From the NCBI GenBank assembly GCA_033439795.1, contig JAUTDP010000009.1:2976001-3040000 (forward strand): 64,000 bases of DNA, written 5' to 3'. Of this stretch, positions 56,180-64,000 are shown one piece after another (positions within the stretch are counted from its first letter, which is position 1; the number at the start of each line of letters is the position of its first letter). Origin of the DNA: Sordaria brevicollis. Its lineage: Eukaryota; Ascomycota; Sordariomycetes; Sordariales; Sordariaceae. Under the pieces are notes generated by a model, which saw only the letters and a program-made list of their open reading frames with translations, was not told where the DNA came from and ran no database searches. A program made the position numbers and the translations under genes.

Positions 56180-56822
56180 TTAACAATCACCATCACAACA
56201 ACAACAACAACAACACTCCCCACAACAATCCCCCATACACCCTGCGAGGCTACTATCATAAGGATAACATCCCAACGTCCAGGTACCACCGTAATTCCCT
56301 CCACCACCACAACCACCACAATTACAGCACGAAGCCAGACTGTCTTTGAATTTCTCTTGCCTCTCTTCGTCCCATCCTCCGCAGGCGAGGCCGTTGGTTA
56401 CCCAGGCTATCCAGACTGAGAAAAGGAGGAGGATAGGAAGAAAAATGGCGAGGGCGATGGTTTTGGCGTGGGATTTGGCGGATTGGGTTAGTTTGGAGGT
56501 GGTTGAGGTCGGGGTGGGTGTTGGTGTGGAGGTGGAGGTGGCGAGGGCTAGCCAGGGTTTTTTGAGGGTGGTTATGGTTGGGGTTGATGTTGATGTTGAT
56601 GTTGATGTTGAGGTCGGTGACGACGTCGCTGTTCGTGCTTGAAGAATCCTGTCATCCGATCTTTCCTCGCCTTGCCTCGACTCATCGCCGTCCAAGATTA
56701 CGTGGGAACGCTTCTTCTCGATGTCACTCGTGTCATGCCTAATGAGGGGGACAGGTACTATTGAAACTCAAAAACGTTAGCACTACTATTCCTATCTCGG
56801 TTGGCTGACCTATACCATCCAT
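56180..56822 (-). CDS. m20: single-TM protein with Cys-cluster tail, about 194 aa
   Basis: The body (56757-56180) has a Thr/Ser/Pro-rich repeat region (STSTSTST, STPTPTPTST), one membrane span (IALAIFLPILLLFSVWIAWV) and a Gly/Cys-rich C-terminus ending CCGECCCCCCCDGDC. No ATG precedes it in the same exon. An intron 56815-56758 (GTATAG, GTGCTAAC branch, TAG) would join it in frame to a 7-base first exon at 56822-56816; this start is tentative. There is no cleavable leader, as in m12. The Cys tail recalls membrane-attached Cys-rich stress proteins in general pattern only. Confidence 0.5.
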
Positions 56823-56913
56823 CAGGTTCCATGTCCATCTTCGGGCTCATTATCTCTTTTTTTTTCCCTTCTCAAGCATACCCGGAGGCATTCCGAATCA
56901 TATCAAGACTCCA

Positions 56914-57381
56914 CTAGTAGTAGTAGTTCCTCCTCCTCCTGTTACTCATCTCAATCTCCTCAGTCTGCGCCCGCATGCGTCCGACTTTTCTGAGGCCAAT
57001 CCAAACACCAACGACGGCCGCCAGACCAACCAAGCCCAGGATTGAGTATCCCACAATCTCGCCCGTGTTGGGGTGTTTGTTTTTCTTATCATCATCACTC
57101 GGCGGATGGGGTGGGAGGGGGTCGTGATAAGGCTGCCCGTCTTGTTGTTCTTGTCTTTTTGCCAGTTGGAGAGAGGTGTTCTATTCCTCGTCCTTCTGGG
57201 TTATAGCGACGTTTGTCTTACCTTCTTGGTTGACGCCGACTGTTGGGCTAGCCGTTTGGCGTGAGATTTCGTTGGAAAGAGGTTGATCTCGAGGAGCGTT
57301 TGGATCTCTGAGGGCTGATGCGGCTGCAAGGCCAAGGAGGAAGGTTGAGACCAAGAAGTGCCGAAGAAGATGTGGTTTCAT
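56914..57381 (-). CDS. m21: signal-peptide/single-TM protein, intron-containing
   Basis: Exon 1 (57381-57222) encodes the leader (LLRHFLVSTFLLGLAAASAL) and RDPNAPRDQPLS, ending at a strong donor GTAAGA in phase 1. The 3' exon, same frame, holds HPNTGEIVGYS, one span (ILGLVGLAAVVGVWIGL) and a basic tail ending NRRRRNYYY with stop at 56914. The best-looking acceptor (CAG at 57133) is out of phase; AAG at 57141 keeps frame, so the exact junction is uncertain. Leader matches m7, m15 and m16. Confidence 0.6.
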
Positions 57382-58012
57382 GGTGGTTGAAGCTCGTTTG
57401 CAATAAAGATACTTTAATAAGGGTGTGTTCTAAATGACGATGATGAGCTACATCATGGTTGGGAGCTTGGCGGCGAGATGATCTACTTAACCAACGGACT
57501 TCTTTGGTCGCACGAGAAAGGAATGACGGGACGTGGACATGGTACGTTCCTTCTTCCTTGCATTTGAACAAAGGACATTGAGGAAGGAACCAACAACCCC
57601 AAAGCAAGCAGGGTGCTATGTCGCATGGGCGGCTGGTTTGTTTCAGTTGTCCTTCGAGTCGGCACATTCGATTGTTCGAGTTCATTGCCCACTCGGCAGG
57701 TGTAAAAAGTGCATCGTTAACGACTGCCAAAAGAAGGCGAAAACAGACGACTTTCGTTCTATGAACGCGACCTAGCGGCTTCTTCATTATATCATTTACC
57801 TCTTGCACCGCGTCACACAATAACCATTGTCAACGCATCACACTCTCGGAAACTACTCCATGGCACACCCAATATCCAAACCTCGGTATGTCAATGCCAT
57901 TGTTCATCATATTCCAAATAGCCGCTCTTACCTCTATCTACCTTCTCACACGGTTTCCAACACATCCCCCCTTACACATTTTTTCCGGGCAGTTACCTTA
58001 CTTTCCCTCTTC

Positions 58013-58042
58013 TACCATCGATCCATCGATCCATCCATCCAT
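58013..58042. repeat. CATC tetranucleotide run
   Basis: Consecutive CATC/GATC variants (ATCGATCCATCGATCCATCC and following) lie in the spacer beside m22. Confidence 0.8.
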
Positions 58043-58083
58043 TTTTCCCAACCCCCAGTCCTCTTCCAGTGACCCCGTCTCAA

Positions 58084-58746
58084 TCACCACACAGACCTCC
58101 CCCCACCCCTCCTCTCCCTCCTCCTTTGATGTCTCATCTCATACTCCTCATCACTCCTTACCCGGTCCGCGTGTCTAGCTCCTCTATCCGTAAACACCTT
58201 CCAGATCCCCCAGATTCCAAAGATACCCGCCATGACGCCTCCGATGATGCCTCCTATCTCGCCGCCGCTGAGACCTCCACCACCACCGCTGCCGTTGTTG
58301 TTGTTGTTTGATGGTGGCTCCTCAATGGTCTCGGTGGGGAGGGGGTCGTGGGTGACGTGGGGGTGGTGTGGTTGTTGGGGTTCTTGGGGTGGTTCTTGGG
58401 GTGGTGGTTGGTTGGGTGCTTCGGGGTCGATGGGGGGTGCTGTTTGGATTGGGGTGTCTTGTTTTATTTCTATGGGTAGGTCTTTCCCTTCTTGTTCATC
58501 TCCGGTGAGATGTCCATCTTCGGGGGCTGGTACGGGGTTGTCGGCTGCTAGTGCGCTTGCTAGATGGATTATTGCACTGGCAGTATAGTCTGAGGCCTGG
58601 CCTGCTGAAGCCTCTGTCGTGTTGATGGCTGAGTCTATGGAAACGGATACGGGCTGGTCTGAAGGCGCCGGGGGTTTGATGACGGATGCGATTGAGCTTC
58701 CGACTAGTGCGGAGAGCGTAAGGGAGAGAACCAGATGTTGCTTCAT
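58084..58746 (-). CDS. m22: signal-peptide/single-TM protein, 220 aa
   Basis: The leader at 1-20 (LVLSLTLSALVGSSIAS) is followed by VIKPPAPSDQPVS. The ectodomain is acidic, then Pro/Gln/His-rich (PPPQEPPQEPQQPHHPH), then an Asn/Gly spacer. The membrane span at about 160-184 (IGGIIGGVMAGIFGIWGIW) is followed by a very basic tail (RHQRRRERRGGGR). It is the last recognised member before the RIP block at the right edge. Confidence 0.72.
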   Translation of the reverse strand: MKQHLVLSLTLSALVGSSIASVIKPPAPSDQPVSVSIDSAINTTEASAGQASDYTASAIIHLASALAADNPVPAPEDGHLTGDEQEGKDLPIEIKQDTPIQTAPPIDPEAPNQPPPQEPPQEPQQPHHPHVTHDPLPTETIEEPPSNNNNNGSGGGGGLSGGEIGGIIGGVMAGIFGIWGIWKVFTDRGARHADRVRSDEEYEMRHQRRRERRGGGRSVW

Positions 58747-58749
58747 CTT

Positions 58750-59360
58750 CTCGGAGTTTAGCGTGATGGGTCAAGGCGGCCTGCTGTACTTCGTGGATCT
58801 TTTGTGATATCCTGTAAAACTCTGGGTTGACAGTTGAGTCTATTATGTAGAAAGGGAAGGAATCTCTTCTACTTGTACCCCGAACTGGACTTTTGGAAGC
58901 TCTTTAACCATCTTCTTCCATTACTCGGACTCGAGAACGTAGAGCTGAGTGAGCAAGCCGCTCGAAGGGTGAACTGGCCCCGTTGACCATTGCCAGCTCC
59001 CGTAACAAGAGTTTCCATGGTTGCAGATGGCATAAACCCTATTTTTGATATGTCCCCCAAGACTCTGAGGTGATCAATAGGTGGGGACAAACGGCTTTGC
59101 TCTACCTAGTAGGTATAGAAAAGCAAGTGCCAAGCCCAATGTGACGATGTCAGGCATCTCGCGGTGTTGCTTCTTCATCAGCTTCACAATGATTCCGAGT
59201 CGAGAAGCCTTGACACGGTGTATTAACTTATCCAAAAAAATTTCAGTGGCATGTCCGGCCGATGATTAATATGATTTCATGGAGTTGGGACTTTATTCCG
59301 GCATAGAAAGTGAAATGCGGTATGCAACCGTGGGACACGGATCTTTGGGGTACAAATGAG
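58750..59360. other. Intergenic, then transition to RIPped DNA
   Basis: No supported gene. From about 59365 the composition changes abruptly to A+T-rich, TpA-rich sequence. Confidence 0.5.
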
Positions 59361-59364
59361 TGTG

Positions 59365-62300
59365 CTTAATTAGTTGACTAAGATAACTATAGGAAACTAA
59401 CGGTATTTTACGGATAAATACGAGTATATATAGTCCGTACGCCTGAGCGTACGGTCTACTATATTTCCTCCCTTCCCTAAGGGTATTACTGTATACCTAC
59501 TAAATTAATATCCGGTCGCCCTACTAAATTAATTGCCCATTCCCCCTATATATTAATTTATTACAATTCTATTTCTTATAACTTCCTAACTTAAAATCCT
59601 AAAATATCCTTTACTAAATCCCCTTACGCTTATAAAAACCTAAAGAACCGACTTTTTTACATTTATTATTAAATTATATATTATATAAAGGTTAATTATA
59701 ATCTCAAACCTACCTAAATATCGTCGAAATCGAAATTAATAAAATATATAAAAATATATTAAATTCCCTAATCGAACTAATTTATAACGGTATATAATTA
59801 ATAATCTTATAAATATTCCCGGGATATTACTTTATTAACGATTATAATACGTATTAAGACTAAGCCGATAAAAATTCTTATAATTATAAATCCTATTTAA
59901 ATAATTTTCTATATACCTTTTATAATCCTACGAATATTTATACTAATGAATTTTAAAACGTATTAAATTAATATATTATATCTAACTTCCTAATTCTCTA
60001 TAAGAAATTCCGGTTCCGAAGTAGGGTCGGTATAATTATTATTATTTATATTATTATTATCGTTTATCGCTCCGTTTCTAATAATAAATAATAATTATTT
60101 TATACAGTATATAGCGTAATTTAATTTATCCTAATTATTTATTTCTTTTAATATTTTAAATTCGCCTAGGAATAATAAATCACTTTTATTTATATATATT
60201 AATCCCTTATAAAACTCTTTAATAATTTTAATTAATTTATCCCGGATTAATTTTATAAATATTAAATTTCCCTATCCGTTATATTAACGCCGGTCTAAAT
60301 AATTATAATATTTTTAAATATTCGAAATAAATTCTATATTATTAAAGAGGGGATATTTTATTATAACGGTATTATTATAATATATAATATATATCGGTTA
60401 TTTATATAGGGGTAATTTAATAGTGGACTTCTTCCTTTCTACGACTTTTAAAATTTCAATTAACTTTTATTCTTACGTACCCAATATTCGGATTACGGTA
60501 TTATCCTCGTTCTATTCGATTATAATAAATTATATTTATTATAATTTAATATTTTTTACTAATTTATATATCTTTTTAATACGGAAAAAATATATATAAT
60601 TTATTATTACTATAATTATATAAATTTGAAGTCGAATCCGGGGGGATAATTAAATCCGGTATAACGGCTATTTAAAAGGTAGGATAAAGAAATTTACGTT
60701 TCGGATATACTTTTCCAATATAATCCGGACTTTTAATAAAATCCGTAAATTAATATATAATATTATTAAATACTTTATTTCCTATATTATTACCGGTTTA
60801 TATTATAGTTATTAATACGTAATTAAAATAATTATTCGTTTATATATATAGAATTCGCCTTTTAAAAGTATTTTAATTAGTATTAAATTACTTTAAGCCG
60901 GAATAGTCCGCTAATTAATATATAGGCTACCCGAATAGACATTAGGCCAATTAAAATTTTTAAATAGTAAATCGTTAATATAACGTTCCTAAAATAAATA
61001 ATTATTAATTCTATCCGGGGCTATTAATTTAACCTAATAATTCTTTATAATTATTTCCGGACTATATATTTATAAATCGTATAATATATTTAATTAATAA
61101 AGTAGTAACGGTTATTCGCGCTTAATTACTATAATTCGCCGATTTTAAATATATATAAGCGTCGTAATTATTATAAAAGTTATTTCCCCGTAAATAATAA
61201 TAATACGCTTATATTATATTTATCGTAACTATATAAATAATATAATCGTAATTAAAGAGAATAAAACCGAATACTTAATATATTAACCCTTAATATTTTA
61301 TTATTTAATTCTTATACCTATATATTAGTAAGAAATTATTATTATTAAAGTAGTAATTAATTTAGAATTGAAAATTAAACTAAATTCCAATTTGCTATTA
61401 TATTTATTCTTTTCCTTTTTAATTATTACTTTTTCCATTACTTTTCTATTTAATTTTTATTCCTTTTATATTCCTTTTTTTTTTTTTTTTTATTTATTTA
61501 TTTCGTCTTAGTCCTCGCCCTTCTAAATTTTAATATCTCTTAAACCTATTCCTTTTATTCTATTTTATAATTTTATATATTTATTTTCCCAATTATTTTT
61601 AATAATATTAATCCTTTTTTATAAATTAATCTCCTTTAAATTTACCGTTATTATTTTTTTAATTTAATCCGCCTCCGTTATTAACCGTTTACCCCGATTT
61701 ACTTCTATTTCCTTTAATAAGTCTTTTTTTTTTACTTTATTTACTATTTATAATTTAATATTATTAATATATATTTTTCTTTTCTTTATACGTATTATTA
61801 AATTTACTACCCTAATCGATATTAGTAATATTATTTCTATTATTTCTTAAGGGTTTATTTACTTCGGTATAAATACCGGCGTTCATTTCTTATTTTCTAC
61901 CCCCTATTTATTTTTATCTTTTTATTTAATATATTTTAGTTTTATATTCCGTATTATTATAATTAATTCTTATATTATATTTCTTATTAAATAAAGATTA
62001 TTAAACGTTATTTCTTTATATTTTTCTACCTTTATTTAATTCTAATCCTTTTTTATCTCTTTTACTTTATTTATCCTCTATCCTTTTATATTATTCTTTT
62101 TTAATCCTTCGTTATTTTTTATAAAATTTAAAATCCTTCCTATATTATTTACTATTCCCCTATTTATTATTATTAATCGCTATTTTATTTACTATTTTAA
62201 TAATAATTACGATACGTTATATTTATACCTTTTTCGAATCCGGCTATTAAAATTAATTACGAACTCTTCTAATACTAATAGCTAATTTTCTAGATTTTGG

Positions 62301-64000
62301 TAATTATATAATCGTACCCATTTTCTCATTTTTGCCTTTAATAATTCAATTAATAATTCGGTTAATTTATAAAATTATAAATTATATATTAGCCCGTAAG
62401 TAACTTTAATATTATAATCCCTAAAATATCGCCTTACTATTACCGATAAGAAGTAGGATATATTATTATTATATACCTCTACCGGCCAATTTAATACAGG
62501 GGTAATCCTCTTCTACGCTTAAATTATTCCGAAATTAATTAATTCTATTATTAAAGTTATAATAATAAATTATAAGAAATAATAAATTCATAAATATATA
62601 TAAAATTATCCGGCCCTATTTCGTAGTATAATAATTCTAATATAATCCGTGCTAATTACCGACTATAGTATTAATAATAATATTAATATTAATTTAATAA
62701 TTTTCAATAATTTTAGTCCTACGGTTGCGTATATCGAATACCCTATTATATATATTACTATATCCTTTAATTTATTAGGCTATTAATATTTTATACGGAA
62801 TTTCCTTAAGGTAATACCTATAGAATAATACCCGTAGTAATTATATACTTGCCCGATAATTTATTATACCTCCTTAGGGAATACGTACTATATTAGCGAT
62901 ATATTTTCTCCTTACGCTTCTAAATACGTAAATTGCCTATCGATTAACTAGAATTTTATAAACTTTCGAATAATATTCCGTTTTTTAATATTATTTAAAT
63001 TATTAATCCCCACTTTCCCGTATAATAAAAACGCAATAATATTAATATATTACGGCTCGTTTAATAGGTTTAGGTTTAAATTATTTATTATTATTCTTAA
63101 TATTTTGAAAATTATAACCGTATATATAACCGATAGTATATAAATAATTATTTTTAATTATATTAAATATATTAGCGCGGATTTCTTCGGTTAAAAAAAC
63201 GGCCGTATTTCCTCGTTTATTTGATTTAATTAAGTAATTATATCTTTAAATAATTGCGAAAGACTAGTAACGATACTTATAAATTACGATTTACTAGGCC
63301 AATATACGATTTTAATATAGTATTTTCCTAGCCGATTAATTTATTTAATAATATGGTTAGTAAATTCCCTTTTAATATTGAGAATTTATAATAAATCCTT
63401 ATAATTAATATAAATAATAATTAAATAAATAGATTTAAAGAGGATATTCCGATATTTAATTAATATTTATAAAATACTTAATATTTTTCTTTCGTTTATA
63501 TAATATTTAATTTCTACGTCCGATAAAAATTATAATATAAACGATAAAAGGTTAATATCTTTTATATTCCGGTCCGTAATTTCGGTTTTAATAATCTTAA
63601 TTATAAATTATACTAATATTACTTTAATATTAATATTAAATATATTATATCCGAAATGAAATTGTATATTTAATAGAATAGTTTTAATAATTTGGGTTTA
63701 TATTTCGCTATATAAATATTTAAATAATTTTACCTACTCTAACCCTTAATTTTATTCGTATAGGATTTAATATTATTAAATAAATTATTTCCCTATAATT
63801 ATTTATTATTAAATTTATTTTATATATATTTATTTTAAAATCCGTATATAATCCGTCTAATTTAGTATATATTCCCGTAAATAAAATAATAAATAAAGAG
63901 TAATTAATAATTCCTTTTTATTTTTGGGGTAATTTTTAAGCTTTACCTATTTTATAAACCGTTTGCGGTATTTCGCTACTAATCGCCGTTATCCCTTTTC
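59365..64000 (-). mobile_element. RIPped Ty3/gypsy element, partial, minus strand
   Basis: Reading the minus strand through RIP stops, an integrase zinc-binding pattern (HYGxxSIGIT followed by IGC-type and CAT-type positions) is recognisable at about 62690-62890. The end of an RNase H domain (KIVY.P, ISIATSLS, resembling the usual ADxLSR ending) lies near 63280-63345. This order places RT beyond the right edge and the 3' end toward 59.4 kb. An LTR boundary near 59370 (TTGACTAAG) is possible but has no partner in the window. No intact ORF. Confidence 0.6.

Overview
The window looks like a chromosomal segment of a filamentous ascomycete, probably a Sordariomycete. GC-normal DNA carries small genes with 50-160 nt introns that have GT...CTAAC/CTGAC...AG signals. 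It alternates with blocks of extreme A+T that are full of TpA, keep CpG and have no long ORFs. Paired copies inside those blocks differ only by C/T and G/A transitions. That is the signature of repeat-induced point mutation (RIP). No organism name can be read from the sequence.

Layout. (1) 1-341: right end of a hAT-like MITE; 987-1081: a tRNA-like pol III unit; 1373-2498: most of a single-pass membrane-protein gene on the minus strand. (2) 2501-13406: a RIPped element with 105-bp terminal inverted repeats and a TA target duplication. It cuts the signal-peptide exon of that gene; the missing start lies at 13409-13474. A chromodomain-type Ty3/gypsy retrotransposon (5309-12552, 254-bp LTRs, ATAGC duplication) is nested inside it. 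(3) 15.0-27.2 kb: eleven small minus-strand genes, nearly all signal peptide - short divergent ectodomain - single transmembrane or GPI-like tail. (4) 28.6-31.7 kb: a frameshifted gene relic; 32.8-35.2 kb: a polyQ/polyHis RNase H gene broken by a 358-bp MITE. (5) 37.2-45.2 kb: six more small membrane-protein genes, five of them on the plus strand. (6) 45.6-52.6 kb: a 477-bp MITE, then a hAT-like MITE interrupted by a RIPped LINE. (7) 52.9-58.7 kb: five more members. (8) 59.4-64.0 kb: a second RIPped Ty3/gypsy element, minus strand, running off the window.

The most interesting feature is the cluster: 22 intact small genes (m1-m22 here), plus the disrupted one, over about 44 kb. Twenty have a hydrophobic leader, usually followed by a Pro-containing hydrophobic motif (LP, VxP, PxP). 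Many have a Lys-Arg pair between ectodomain and membrane segment, and most end in one membrane span with a short basic or Cys-rich tail. They look like one fast-diverging tandem family of plasma-membrane or cell-surface proteins, possibly processed by a Kex2-like protease. Their function cannot be read from the sequence. Six tRNA-like pol III units with unusual anticodon regions are scattered through the same compartment.
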